This document shows positions 48,091 through 55,999 of a stretch of DNA of 64,000 bases, one piece after another. Source of the DNA: a virus. Position numbers and translations under genes: made by a program. Each line of letters opens with the position of its first letter. Position 1 is the stretch's first letter. The stretch is from positions 1 to 64,000 of IMG/VR virus record IMGVR_UViG_3300036791_001578. One strand, written 5' to 3'. The notes under the pieces are model-generated. The model saw only the letters and a list, made by a program, of their open reading frames with translations. It searched no databases and was not told the DNA's origin.

Positions 48091-48733
48091 TGAACAGCAC
48101 TTGGTAGGCTTTTTTCTTGGCTGCGTCGAGGGCCTCAATCGCTTTGGGACCCTCCTTCACCGCCATATCGTATAAAAACGGTAACCCACTTTCAATCGAT
48201 TCCTCAATCTCGTGCCGCAGCGCCGGTCGGCCTTGCGCCCACATGGAGATCTCGAGCGGTTCGCCCATTCGGAAAATAGGTCCCGTCTGAGTCTGCCAGA
48301 TTTCGTACGATTCAGTTATCCAAATGATGGCGCAGCCTGGATTACGCCTGATCATTTCCCCACCTGGGGGCGTCGCGTCGTCGGTTCTGTAAGCTCTGGG
48401 GTTGCGCTTCTGGTTTGGGTTCACCAAAAAGGGACAAGCTTGCACCGCGAATTCCGCGCACTCTCTGTGTTCGGGCGGTTCACCGCTAGTCCGGTTAATC
48501 ACGCACATCGGTCCGACCGTGAAAGCCAGATACTTGCCGAACGGTTCTCCGCAAATGAAGCAGCGTCTCTCTTTAACGGCTGCGATCAGTTTCCGCGCAT
48601 CGGTCAGCCGGAAGTCCGGTTCACCGGTATCGTCATAGCCGACAAACCAGGGAATCACATAGCCGCGCTTGTCGAGCGGCAATTTTGCGATGCGTTTCGG
48701 AATCGGAACTTTAATCTGAGTTGCGATACTCAT
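48062..48733 (-). CDS. Phage zinc-binding protein (CFICGEPFG...ACPF type)
   Basis: ATG 48733 gives MSIATQIKVPIPKRIAKLPL. R-C-F-I-C-G-E-P-F-G, then FTVGPMCVINR, S-G-E-P-P-E-H-R-E-C-A-E-F and A-C-P-F-L make a zinc-binding pattern I know from many phages. The rest is alpha/beta with a helical acidic C-terminus. Precise role unknown. It overlaps the 35-residue gene upstream. Confidence 0.75.
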   Translation of the reverse strand: MSIATQIKVPIPKRIAKLPLDKRGYVIPWFVGYDDTGEPDFRLTDARKLIAAVKERRCFICGEPFGKYLAFTVGPMCVINRTSGEPPEHRECAEFAVQACPFLVNPNQKRNPRAYRTDDATPPGGEMIRRNPGCAIIWITESYEIWQTQTGPIFRMGEPLEISMWAQGRPALRHEIEESIESGLPFLYDMAVKEGPKAIEALDAAKKKAYQVLFNGDEKANAA

Positions 48734-48818
48734 AAAATTTGTCAATCTTTCGCGAGCCGGGCCGCACTTCAACCAATTTACCGGTGGCTTTATCGATCCG
48801 GTATTTTTTGCCTTTCAT
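48711..48818 (-). CDS. 35-residue basic peptide
   Basis: ATG 48818 to TAA 48711: MKGKKYRIDKATGKLVEVRP, then GSRKIDKFYEYRNSD. It overlaps the gene before it by 29 bases and the gene after it by 23. Position and phage-like composition support it. Confidence 0.45.
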   Translation of the reverse strand: MKGKKYRIDKATGKLVEVRPGSRKIDKFYEYRNSD

Positions 48819-49263
48819 TGAGATAGTCCTTCAGCCATTCGATTCCTTCTTGGTGCCTCTTGAGTGCCTCTTGAAGCGTGCAGTCCCGCTCCTGCCAAAG
48901 GCTGGGCCGCATCATCCTCGTCGTTCCGTCGAACCATTCGCTTTCCTCCGGTGGGCCGAAAACCATGGTTTTAAACACAATTGGTCTTGCGGGATCATGC
49001 AGGCCATAACAGATGTCTAGACCCTCAAAAATGGTGGATACCTTGTGATCCTCGAAATAATCCTGCTGGATCACGCGCTGTGGGTTTCGCTCGAACCAGA
49101 AAGTCCATTCTAACAGACTAGCGGGAATGACCTCGCCTGATTCGTTGAGAATCCAATGGTGCGCTCCGTACTTCTCCATTTGCTCATCGGAGAATCTTTT
49201 GAGCTCATCCAGAGCTTTGGTCTTGTCGTCCGGTTCTTCAGGGCGATTGATTCGGTCCTTCAT
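48790..49263 (-). CDS. Unknown 157-residue protein
   Basis: MKDRINRPEEPDDKTKALDE starts a mixed product with E-W-T-F-W-F-E-R-N-P-Q-R-V-I and FKTMVFGPPEESEWFDG. Segments of this kind occur in phage proteins of unknown function. It overlaps the prohead-protease-like gene by four bases. Confidence 0.6.
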   Translation of the reverse strand: MKDRINRPEEPDDKTKALDELKRFSDEQMEKYGAHHWILNESGEVIPASLLEWTFWFERNPQRVIQQDYFEDHKVSTIFEGLDICYGLHDPARPIVFKTMVFGPPEESEWFDGTTRMMRPSLWQERDCTLQEALKRHQEGIEWLKDYLNERQKIPDR

Positions 49264-49634
49264 AACACCATTCCAGCATACGGAATCGCAACCTCGTCGT
49301 CTGAATAACCACGGGACAATTTTTCGTTGTTAGGCTCAATGGATTCTCCTCGTTTTCGCAAACACCGGATTTTGCGCGGGATATAACCGACCGAGACCGC
49401 ACTCTGGATGCCCGCCTGCACGTCAGCCAGAGCGTCTTGCCCGTTCTGGTTCGGGCTGAACTCCGCGACCGCCATGCCCTTACCATCCTGAATATTCCAA
49501 GTCCTAATTATCCCGATCCGGTTATCCCAGTTATGGTTCCAAAGTAACGGCACAACCCCGCGCTCGAGCCGGTCAGTCATCATGGCGCCCGGATCATGCG
49601 ATAAGACCTCTTTAAATCCTTGGCGGCTAGCCAC
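49260..49634 (-). CDS. Prohead-protease-like protein, short
   Basis: GTG 49634 gives a 124-residue product. E-V-L-S-H-D-P-G, then VVPLLWNHN (H34), a G-K-G-M-A-V-A-E-F-S-P strand, and G-I-Q-S-A-V-S-V-G-Y (S81) match the core of S78/U35 capsid maturation proteases. Family members are usually longer, and the first 16 residues overlap another frame, so the start may be altered. If active it would trim the scaffold and capsid. It lies far from the putative capsid gene, which is unusual. Confidence 0.65.
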   Translation of the reverse strand: MASRQGFKEVLSHDPGAMMTDRLERGVVPLLWNHNWDNRIGIIRTWNIQDGKGMAVAEFSPNQNGQDALADVQAGIQSAVSVGYIPRKIRCLRKRGESIEPNNEKLSRGYSDDEVAIPYAGMVL

Positions 49635-49708
49635 GCGATCTGAGCTCGGCGCTTGTCAGTTGAGCTGCCAAACTTCCAGTGTTGGTTGTACCACTCTTCG
49701 AATGTCAT
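49580..49708 (-). CDS. 42-residue protein (MTFEEWY type)
   Basis: ATG 49708 to TGA 49580: MTFEEWYNQHWKFGSSTDKR, then RAQIAWLAAKDLKRSYRMIR and AP. The N-terminus is typical of short phage proteins with an M-T-F-E-E-W start. It overlaps the protease-like frame by 55 bases, in another frame, so one of the two may have shifted starts. Confidence 0.5.
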   Translation of the reverse strand: MTFEEWYNQHWKFGSSTDKRRAQIAWLAAKDLKRSYRMIRAP

Positions 49709-49713
49709 AGCAG

Positions 49714-49747
49714 AAAAGCCCGAGGGGGTTTCAGGCCTCGGGCTTTT
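49714..49747. terminator. Bidirectional Rho-independent terminator
   Basis: AAAAGCCCGAGG (49714-49725) and CCTCGGGCTTTT (49736-49747) form a perfect 12-bp stem with a 10-base loop, with T-rich flanks on both strands. It separates the leftward genes 50665-49776 from the 49708 gene. Confidence 0.8.
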
Positions 49748-49775
49748 TCACTTTCTCAAGAGTTTGAGTTTGATT

Positions 49776-50066
49776 TTAGGAGACTTCGAAGCGCATCGCT
49801 TCCTCAATGCGCTCTTGAGCTGCCTGATCGGCAGCTTTCTTTTCCACGAGCCCTGGCAGCATTATCACCTTCTTGTCGGAGCGCTTAGGACGTGCTGGCA
49901 CAGTTTCGGCCAACATCAATTCTTGCAGAGGCGGCGAGTATCTGGAAATAACTTCCGCACTCTCGATGCTGATCTGGCCCTCTTGAAGCGCCTGATCAAC
50001 TGCCGGAATCGCTTGGAGTAGTATACGCTTAAGCCGTGCCGCGGTTCTCTTTGAATTAGCTTTCAT
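49776..50066 (-). CDS. Unknown 96-residue helical protein
   Basis: MKANSKRTAARLKRILLQAI starts a helical product with ISIESAEVISRYSPPLQELM, an arrangement somewhat like ParB-type HTH helices, and a charged C-terminus. It overlaps the upstream stop by four bases. Function unknown. Confidence 0.55.
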   Translation of the reverse strand: MKANSKRTAARLKRILLQAIPAVDQALQEGQISIESAEVISRYSPPLQELMLAETVPARPKRSDKKVIMLPGLVEKKAADQAAQERIEEAMRFEVS

Positions 50067-50665
50067 TTACCGCCCTTGGCCTTCTTCTGGACCTCTGCAT
50101 CGACCCGTTTGTCTTCCTCAATGATGGGACCGAACGCAACCTGCCACTCTTCCACATACTTCTTCGCGAGTTCAAAAAAATCATCCCAAGTGATCACGTC
50201 GTAATTGTCCCGCATGATCTGGCCGATTGGCGTTAAATGGTGCTTTTTTATATCGTCGAGCAGTAATTTCTTAGCCGCCTGCTTGCGGTCTTTGTCGACC
50301 TCTTCCTGCACCTCATTGATTCGCTCCATGGCTTTTTTCCCATAGCCTTTGTATCCATTGATCAATTTGCGAACTGCCTTCTTGCGACCCTGAGTCGCTT
50401 TGCCATTCTGCATCGCCCCTGCTGAGCGAAAGGCGGTATGGATATCAGTGTAAACTCTCCGGCTCATCGCATAGCCCTCGGCTTTGTAAACGGACAAAAT
50501 CCGTTCCTGATCGCCGTCTACAGCTCCATATTCGACGAGATCACTTACTAGGTCTTTAAACTGTCTTCCTGCGTTTACCTGTCTTTCTGCGATGTCTGCA
50601 CAGTAATTTTGGTAATCGCCAAACTTTGGAACCCAATATCGGATTTGTTTATCGGTCATAGGCAT
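50063..50665 (-). CDS. Unknown helical protein, starts shortened
   Basis: The long frame to 51043 would cross the rightward RHH and secreted-protein genes, so ATG 50665 (MPMTDKQIRYWVPKFGDYQN) is chosen. The 200-residue product is helical and charged throughout, with LINGYKGYGKKAMERINEVQ and EEWQVAFGPIIEEDK. Function unknown. Confidence 0.55.
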   Translation of the reverse strand: MPMTDKQIRYWVPKFGDYQNYCADIAERQVNAGRQFKDLVSDLVEYGAVDGDQERILSVYKAEGYAMSRRVYTDIHTAFRSAGAMQNGKATQGRKKAVRKLINGYKGYGKKAMERINEVQEEVDKDRKQAAKKLLLDDIKKHHLTPIGQIMRDNYDVITWDDFFELAKKYVEEWQVAFGPIIEEDKRVDAEVQKKAKGGK

Positions 50666-50794
50666 AGGCTCGAAACCTACGATCGCTCCGCCGGCGCGTC
50701 TACAAGAAATCAGTGTGCGAATTAATTGCGTTAAGCTTGAGGCATTATTTGATTCACTGTTGACGAATTCAAAGATGGTGCGAATTTGCCAGCC

Positions 50795-50980
50795 ATGAGC
50801 CCAAGAGGAGGAGCGCGAGTTGGGGCCGGTAGAAAAAAAGGCACCACCAAGATCGCTAAACAGTATTACCTCGCCGTCGAGGTCGTTCGGGTTGTCGCCC
50901 GAATCGCCGAACGTGAGGGCATCAGTGAGAGCCAAGCTCTCACCAACGTCATCAAAGCACACAGAAAACACAATGTATAA
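50795..50980 (+). CDS. Ribbon-helix-helix-like small regulator
   Basis: ATG 50795 gives MSPRGGARVGAGRKKGTTKI. G-G-A-R-V-G-A-G-R-K-K-G is the basic N-terminal tag common in phage RHH proteins; YYLAVEVVRVVARIAEREGI then SESQALTNVIKAH make the strand and two helices of a CopG-like dimer. It probably represses or activates neighbouring promoters. Its TAA overlaps the next gene's start. Confidence 0.68.
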   Translation: MSPRGGARVGAGRKKGTTKIAKQYYLAVEVVRVVARIAEREGISESQALTNVIKAHRKHNV

Positions 50981-51548
50981 ATCGTTCGTTGCAATCGCTC
51001 TACTGGGCCTTGGCTTGAGTTCAGCTAAGGCAAATCTCGGCATGACCTATCAGGAAGCGTGCCGATTGTGGGGGGGGCCAGGGAAAGTTGACAGGGTGGC
51101 CAAAAGCATGATCTGGCAAAAAAAAGGCTATGAGATCTCTGAGATCTTCGTGAAGAACCATTCGGTGCTCATCAGGGCAATTCCCAGCGATGGACAGTGG
51201 TATCGGCCCGGTTGGGTCGAGGAAAAAATCCTGCCAGATAACAAAGGTGGTTATGACGGTGAGTGGCACCGTATGGAAAACGTTAACCCCGATAAATACG
51301 CAGCGTCGTGGTATCTGGATGGCGGCGAAGTGCTCGCTGCCATTTATCCGAATGGCGTCATGCAAATCACCTATCGCTGGTACATCAAAGCTAAGGGCTT
51401 ACTGGATAATCCAAATGACAGTTCGGGCTCATCAGGAAATGGATTGGACTCAGATAAAGCTCCCATGGAAGACAATGGAGTAGATGGAAGCGTTTCCGAT
51501 AATAAAGACCCTCTAGGAGTTAACAAGAAAGCGCTGGTCTCCAACTAA
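50973..51548 (+). CDS. Secreted protein of unknown function
   Basis: ATG 50973 overlaps the RHH stop. The first 20 residues (MYKSFVAIALLGLGLSSAKA) are a clear Sec signal with an A-K-A cleavage site. The mature part has repeated aromatic strand segments (GQWYRPGWVEEKILP; DKYAASWYLDGGEVLAAIYP; GVMQITYRWYIKA) and an acidic, low-complexity C-terminus. A phage-encoded exported protein could change the host surface or act in superinfection exclusion; this is inference. Confidence 0.65.
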   Translation: MYKSFVAIALLGLGLSSAKANLGMTYQEACRLWGGPGKVDRVAKSMIWQKKGYEISEIFVKNHSVLIRAIPSDGQWYRPGWVEEKILPDNKGGYDGEWHRMENVNPDKYAASWYLDGGEVLAAIYPNGVMQITYRWYIKAKGLLDNPNDSSGSSGNGLDSDKAPMEDNGVDGSVSDNKDPLGVNKKALVSN

Positions 51549-51555
51549 AAAAAGC

Positions 51556-51587
51556 GGGCGTCCTCGAGGACACACTCGAGGACGCCC
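51556..51587 (-). terminator. Rho-independent terminator, leftward
   Basis: GGGCGTCCTCGAG (51556-51568) and CTCGAGGACGCCC (51575-51587) make a perfect 13-bp stem with a 6-base loop. Leftward it is followed by GCTTTTTTT; rightward there is no U-run. It lies between the secreted-protein gene and the next HTH gene, so it would stop leftward read-through from the structural genes beyond 52652. Confidence 0.75.
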
Positions 51588-51613
51588 AAACACAGATCAC
51601 ACAAAGAACATTT

Positions 51614-51979
51614 ATGACTGCTGAAGAGCTAATCAAAATCGCCAAGCTAATCAATCCCGAATTGCTGGCCACTTACCCGCAGGCGGCTCTGGAAGACGCC
51701 TACGTCTTCTTACAAGCCCTCCGAAAGGCCGAGGCGGACCAACCGTCAGAACCAGAACTGAAGTCCAAAAAGGACGCAGAGCTCACCGCGGTGGGTCGAC
51801 TCGCGCTCTATCTGGAGAAGAACAAAGACCAAAGCGTTTACAAAATCGCTAAAAAACTGAAAATCACCAGCGGGGCCATTTATAAGTGGTTTGACGGCAC
51901 GACCGAGCCCAACTCTAAAAGTATTGCCAAAGTTGAGGCTTTCCTCCGCGACGCCGGCTACTACTCCTTTTATCGCTGA
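51614..51979 (+). CDS. Small HTH regulator (copy B)
   Basis: A 121-residue product with an N-terminus (AEELIKIAKLINPELLATYP) related to the gene at 33698-34078, and an HTH (YKIAKKLKITSGAIYKWFDG). A 40-bp palindrome follows its stop. It probably controls this rightward cluster or its own expression. Confidence 0.68.
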   Translation: MTAEELIKIAKLINPELLATYPQAALEDAYVFLQALRKAEADQPSEPELKSKKDAELTAVGRLALYLEKNKDQSVYKIAKKLKITSGAIYKWFDGTTEPNSKSIAKVEAFLRDAGYYSFYR

Positions 51980-51983
51980 GGTG

Positions 51984-52023
51984 CTATACAATAAATAATT
52001 CATTTGAATTATTTATTGTATAG
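51984..52023. promoter_or_regulatory. 40-bp near-perfect palindrome
   Basis: Arms CTATACAATAAATAATTCA and TGAATTATTTATTGTATAG are 19-bp perfect complements around a central TT. It lies between the HTH stop (51979) and the tiny membrane-protein gene (52039). It is AT-rich with no U-run, so an operator for the adjacent HTH or a stem in the transcript is more likely than a terminator. Confidence 0.65.
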
Positions 52024-52038
52024 CCGTATCGTTCAGCA

Positions 52039-52116
52039 ATGGAAAGGCTGGCTTTCTTCTTTTACCTGCTAGCGGCCCTCGTCTTTGCGGGGGCGCTGGC
52101 TTTAGAAATCTTATGA
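52039..52116 (+). CDS. 25-residue single-helix membrane peptide
   Basis: ATG 52039 to TGA 52116, overlapping the next ATG by four bases. The product MERLAFFFYLLAALVFAGAL, then ALEIL, is one hydrophobic helix. Its size and coupling to two further membrane proteins suggest a membrane-active trio, perhaps lysis-related or host-modifying. No SD is visible upstream. Confidence 0.55.
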   Translation: MERLAFFFYLLAALVFAGALALEIL

Positions 52117-52295
52117 GCACCGAAGCGGATAAACCGGCTACCAAACAGGATCTGGAAAAGGCAATCACGCGCCTGGAACGCTTCGTCTTGGAGCGGGAAA
52201 CCGCCATGGTGTGGAAAGTCCTTCTATTGTCCCTGACCCTCTTAGGAGCGCAATGGACGGCCATTTCTTGGATGATGGCCCATTGGAAGCCCTAA
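52113..52295 (+). CDS. 60-residue membrane protein
   Basis: MSTEADKPATKQDLEKAITR, then RLERFVLERETAMVWKVLLL, gives a cytoplasmic coiled-coil-like segment followed by one transmembrane helix (VWKVLLLSLTLLGAQW) and a short basic end. The layout resembles small phage membrane proteins, including some spanin or holin-like types, but no family is matched. Confidence 0.6.
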   Translation: MSTEADKPATKQDLEKAITRLERFVLERETAMVWKVLLLSLTLLGAQWTAISWMMAHWKP

Positions 52296-52313
52296 TGCCC
52301 CTTTAGAAATCTT

Positions 52314-52655
52314 ATGACAACTACACCTCGAATACTCCAGCTGCTGAAAGACCTCCAGACTAATCCTAGCAAGTTGAGCCAGGACGATATCAAGGAGCTG
52401 GTAAACTACTCCTGTCAGAACCTGATCTCTGGCGACAACGCTGGCCTCTTGGCCGACCCTGTTCTGCGCCAGCAAGTCAAGGATTATCTAGCGCTCCAGG
52501 GTGCCGGCACGTTTCAGGAGCAAGTTAAGGTTGGCACCCGAAATATGAGCGTTGCTCTAGTCGGATTGGTCGTCGGTGGCGTGCCGATTCTAATTGGCTT
52601 TGCCATCTTCTGCTGGCTGCTTTCCGGTGGTCTGTCCCGCATGCTCGGCCATTAG
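52314..52655 (+). CDS. 113-residue membrane protein
   Basis: The N-terminal 80 residues are helical and charged (LQLLKDLQTNPSKLSQDDIK); residues about 85-110 form a transmembrane helix (LVGLVVGGVPILIGFAIFCW). It ends four bases into the convergent structural gene. Together with the two preceding genes it makes a membrane-protein trio. Confidence 0.62.
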   Translation: MTTTPRILQLLKDLQTNPSKLSQDDIKELVNYSCQNLISGDNAGLLADPVLRQQVKDYLALQGAGTFQEQVKVGTRNMSVALVGLVVGGVPILIGFAIFCWLLSGGLSRMLGH

Positions 52656-55153
52656 GCTACTTTCATGTAGGGATCTGGGTGATCTTGCCAGTAGAACGGA
52701 TCGCCAACGTCTAAATTGTCGACGTCGTCCTGATTGTGTAAATGCGGGACGTCCATTCCTCCTACGCTGACTACGCCTTTAGGAGGCTCCTTCGCAGATA
52801 TTTTCTGAGATGGCTCTTTGCCGGTCGCGAATTCCTCTTCGCTCGCTGATGGGGCACCGGTTACTTGGCCGGCAGGCACGGCGGTTTTGGCCATTTCTTT
52901 AGCCGCTAATTCAGTGGCTAACTGTTCTGGACTAGTTCCCTGGCCAGCGGCTTTTTTCGGTGGCCCGATAGGACTAAGGAATTCCTTCTTTAGGTCAATC
53001 GGTGCATTCCAATCAACGATCTGTCTATGTTCAGGTTCCGGTTCGTACTGGCCGGTGCGGAATTGCCATTGGTCCGAGCTCGGAGCGCCGGTTGTTTGAC
53101 CGGTTGGCGATTCTGCCGGCGTTTGGATCGGAGCGCTCGGCAACGGTGAGGGTTTGGCCGCGGTGCTTGCCGCTGGGGAGGCTATTACGGGAGGACGCGG
53201 TTGGAGCGCCTCAACGTTTGGATAAGCTCCTGCGGCTGCGCCGGCCACCGGCATTGCTCGTCGCACGGTAGGCTGAAGCATTTGCGAAGTAGGATGATAC
53301 TGGCCAGTTGCGAATTGTTCTTCGCTTGAGGTCGGCAGACCGCTTGTCTGGCCAGGGCTCGCGACAGGAACACCCGCTTTGGCTAAAGCATTGGCCTTTT
53401 TAGCCATGTCCAGGGCAGTGTCAGGCTCGGCACCTTTGTCTCCTTGATTTGTCGGCGTTACCGCTGGCTTGGCCCCAGGCTTTTGCGCTACCTCGGGCTT
53501 AGCGGCTGGCTTCTCTCCCGGTATATCAGGCTCCCCCGCGCCGGCAACAGATTGCCAGATGCCCTTGACGGCATTCCAGAACATCCCAAAACCTTGCTGT
53601 TCGGGATCTTCCTCTTTTGTCGGTGTCGCTGACTTTTGTCCATCGGTCGCAGGCTTTTGTCCGTCAGTTCCTGTTTTGGTGCCATCCGTCCCACCCGTCC
53701 CACCGACCACGGGAGCGACTTTTACGGGAACTCCATCTCGGCCCGCCGCCTTTTGATCCGCGCCCTCTTCGCCAGGTTCGGGGATTGGGTTTGATTTTTC
53801 TCTTATGTCATCGTTAGGACCTACGCCATCATCGGCCAAGTCGTTGGTAGCAACCTTGTAATAGCGCCGGTAGCTGTCGTCCATGTTTGGCGCTCCCGAA
53901 GGCTTGGCCAAATCGATGACATTCATGCGCAGAGTATTATCGACCTGATGCTTTGCCAGCGTCGTCTGATACTTCAACGAGTCGGAATCGAAATCGCCTT
54001 TAACCATTTCTTTCGCAGAATCCAAGACGTTATTGACCAAAGGGCCTAATAGCGCACCATAGACGCCTCCTTTTAGATTTATAAGGCTACTCAGGATACC
54101 GTTAACATTTGTTGCAACTCCTCCGGCTTGGCCTGCTGGCGCTTGGTCAGAAAGACGCCCAATGTCCACATTAGCCTTCTTCAATTGCATCAAATCAGTT
54201 TGCAGGTTGAGGAAAGCCTTTCTGGCATCGCTATCTGGGCCAGACATGTTCGCCCAATGACTAAAGGCTGTCTCCGTATCCAGATTGTTAATAGCCTGCG
54301 AAAATTTATTAAGACCTCCCCTGCCTCCGGCTCGCACGTATTGCCTTTCAACGTCTCTGAGTAATTCTTGAACGTTCCCTGCACCGTTTATGCTCGCCTT
54401 TTGGTAGGTATCAAGATCTTTACCTCCAGCTCGCTTTGCGATTTTCAGCATCTGAGTTAATTGACCAGCATTTGCGGTCGAAACGTCGACCGGTTTGCCT
54501 CCAAGCGTCCAATCCTTCCCAGTTAGAGGATTTTCAGGATGGTTGTCTGCGAGCCATTTTCTTTTGTTAGTAATCGTATCTGCGTAATCATCACCACCAA
54601 GATTTACTGGTGCAGATTCTGTTCCATCAGGATTGCGAAAAATGAGTCTCGAATTCGGAGCACTCCTATCAATTCGCACGTATTGAGGCGTGCCTTGTAT
54701 GTTGCGTAGTTCCCACTTTTGCGGGACGCCGGAAGGATTGTTCAGATAGTCAACTCGAATGAGTTTGCCAGCCATATCGCTCATTCGCTGCTTATTTTGA
54801 CCATTAATAAAGTCGATGGATTTTTGATCATCCTCCGGCAGCATTTTGCCAATTGGCCGATACCCTTTTTTTTGGGCGTTGCCATTGAGGGTGAGATCAA
54901 CGTCGCTATCTGGGTTGTTGACCGAATTTGCATTGTTAACTGGAGCGTTTTGAACTGGCACACGGCCTCCCGCGTTAGCATTGTTAGATGGAGTAGGGTT
55001 CGGCGCAGGATTTCCAGAAACGCCGTTAGGGAATCGCTGCTTGAAAATTCGCGTAACCTGAGGGTCGTCCATGTAAATGCCTTTGGTCCCTTTTGCTTCG
55101 AGCTCATGGAGGATTTGCGCTCGTTGCTGGACCTCGGCATCGCTCATTGCCAT
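52652..55153 (-). CDS. Large structural protein, probable internal virion protein
   Basis: An 833-residue product. The N-terminal 100 residues are helical (MSDAEVQQRAQILHELEAKG) with an asparagine-rich stretch; residues 100-420 look folded (GKLIRVDYLNNPSGVPQKW and later LINLKGGVYGALLGPLVNNV); the C-terminal half is disordered proline/glycine linkers with repeated EEFATG / EEQFATGQ / DQWQFRTGQ motifs. The repeated E-(E/Q)-x-F-A-T-G motifs hint at binding sites. It is probably an internal or injected virion protein. Confidence 0.6.
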   Translation of the reverse strand: MAMSDAEVQQRAQILHELEAKGTKGIYMDDPQVTRIFKQRFPNGVSGNPAPNPTPSNNANAGGRVPVQNAPVNNANSVNNPDSDVDLTLNGNAQKKGYRPIGKMLPEDDQKSIDFINGQNKQRMSDMAGKLIRVDYLNNPSGVPQKWELRNIQGTPQYVRIDRSAPNSRLIFRNPDGTESAPVNLGGDDYADTITNKRKWLADNHPENPLTGKDWTLGGKPVDVSTANAGQLTQMLKIAKRAGGKDLDTYQKASINGAGNVQELLRDVERQYVRAGGRGGLNKFSQAINNLDTETAFSHWANMSGPDSDARKAFLNLQTDLMQLKKANVDIGRLSDQAPAGQAGGVATNVNGILSSLINLKGGVYGALLGPLVNNVLDSAKEMVKGDFDSDSLKYQTTLAKHQVDNTLRMNVIDLAKPSGAPNMDDSYRRYYKVATNDLADDGVGPNDDIREKSNPIPEPGEEGADQKAAGRDGVPVKVAPVVGGTGGTDGTKTGTDGQKPATDGQKSATPTKEEDPEQQGFGMFWNAVKGIWQSVAGAGEPDIPGEKPAAKPEVAQKPGAKPAVTPTNQGDKGAEPDTALDMAKKANALAKAGVPVASPGQTSGLPTSSEEQFATGQYHPTSQMLQPTVRRAMPVAGAAAGAYPNVEALQPRPPVIASPAASTAAKPSPLPSAPIQTPAESPTGQTTGAPSSDQWQFRTGQYEPEPEHRQIVDWNAPIDLKKEFLSPIGPPKKAAGQGTSPEQLATELAAKEMAKTAVPAGQVTGAPSASEEEFATGKEPSQKISAKEPPKGVVSVGGMDVPHLHNQDDVDNLDVGDPFYWQDHPDPYMKVA

Positions 55154-55157
55154 AACG

Positions 55158-55946
55158 TTAACCTAACGCAGTGTCGTTGATCGGAGCTGGCGGATACTGG
55201 GCGTAGTTCTGTCCTGACACATCGCTGTTATATGTAGGATTTGCGAATACCGCTGGGCGCACATCGACCACATTCTGATCATTCGCTCCACCAGTGTAAG
55301 ATGTCTCTTTTTGAATGGCTTTGTCGATGTCGCTGTCATTATCGCCGCCATCGCCTCCCTTGTTTTGTCCCCCATCCTTACCTCCGCTGGTTTTAGCCGG
55401 AGCAGGAGCCGGTGCCGCTTGCTTTGCCTTAAGGTTCGCCTCGTACTCCTCCCTGGTCATGTAGGTATTACTGGCCCCTGGGACATTGAAGGATTTCGCA
55501 CCGTACATATTTACGGGGACCGAAGGATTATAATAGCCGCCAGTGCCCTGGCCTCCGTACTGCATCCCACTTGGGACGGTTAGGTTTCGCAGTAATTGGT
55601 TCTGATAGGCCGTGTTTTCTGCTGGACTCAAAGGAACCCATTGGCCATTAACCTCTTTGCCGTACTGCGTAGACATGATCTGCTTCTGCTGATTCAGCAT
55701 TCCCTTTGCTTGGCCCTTGAAATACTCTGCGTAGGTTTTTTGCAGGGCATTTTCAGCTCCTTCGCGTGGCATCTTTGCCAGCAATTCGCCGACCTCGGCA
55801 CCTTTTTTGAATCGCTCGGTCATGTCGACGAGCTGTTGATTGGCAACGTAATCGCCCGGTGTTGGGGTTCCCGCGACGATTCCTGGCTGGAACAGGCTCG
55901 GGACTGCAAATCTAGCGGGGGGCGCTGGAAGTGGGGCTTGTGGCAA
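55158..55946 (-). CDS. Structural-operon protein, 262 residues
   Basis: Begins MPQAPLPAPPARFAVPSLFQ. The middle is glutamine/asparagine/glycine-rich with helices (AEVGELLAKMPREGAENALQ); the C-terminus is acidic and disordered. Lying between two virion-type genes, it is likely a minor virion or internal protein. No known domain. Confidence 0.58.
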   Translation of the reverse strand: MPQAPLPAPPARFAVPSLFQPGIVAGTPTPGDYVANQQLVDMTERFKKGAEVGELLAKMPREGAENALQKTYAEYFKGQAKGMLNQQKQIMSTQYGKEVNGQWVPLSPAENTAYQNQLLRNLTVPSGMQYGGQGTGGYYNPSVPVNMYGAKSFNVPGASNTYMTREEYEANLKAKQAAPAPAPAKTSGGKDGGQNKGGDGGDNDSDIDKAIQKETSYTGGANDQNVVDVRPAVFANPTYNSDVSGQNYAQYPPAPINDTALG

Positions 55947-55999
55947 AACGTTTTATCAGTCTGTTATTACGACTGACCCTCCGGTAAATGTGTCCATCG

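Noticed and set aside
50666-51043. N-terminal 126 codons of the long leftward frame 50063-51043
   Set aside because: This part lies opposite the RHH and secreted-protein genes, both of which have strong protein features; the start at 50665 removes the conflict.
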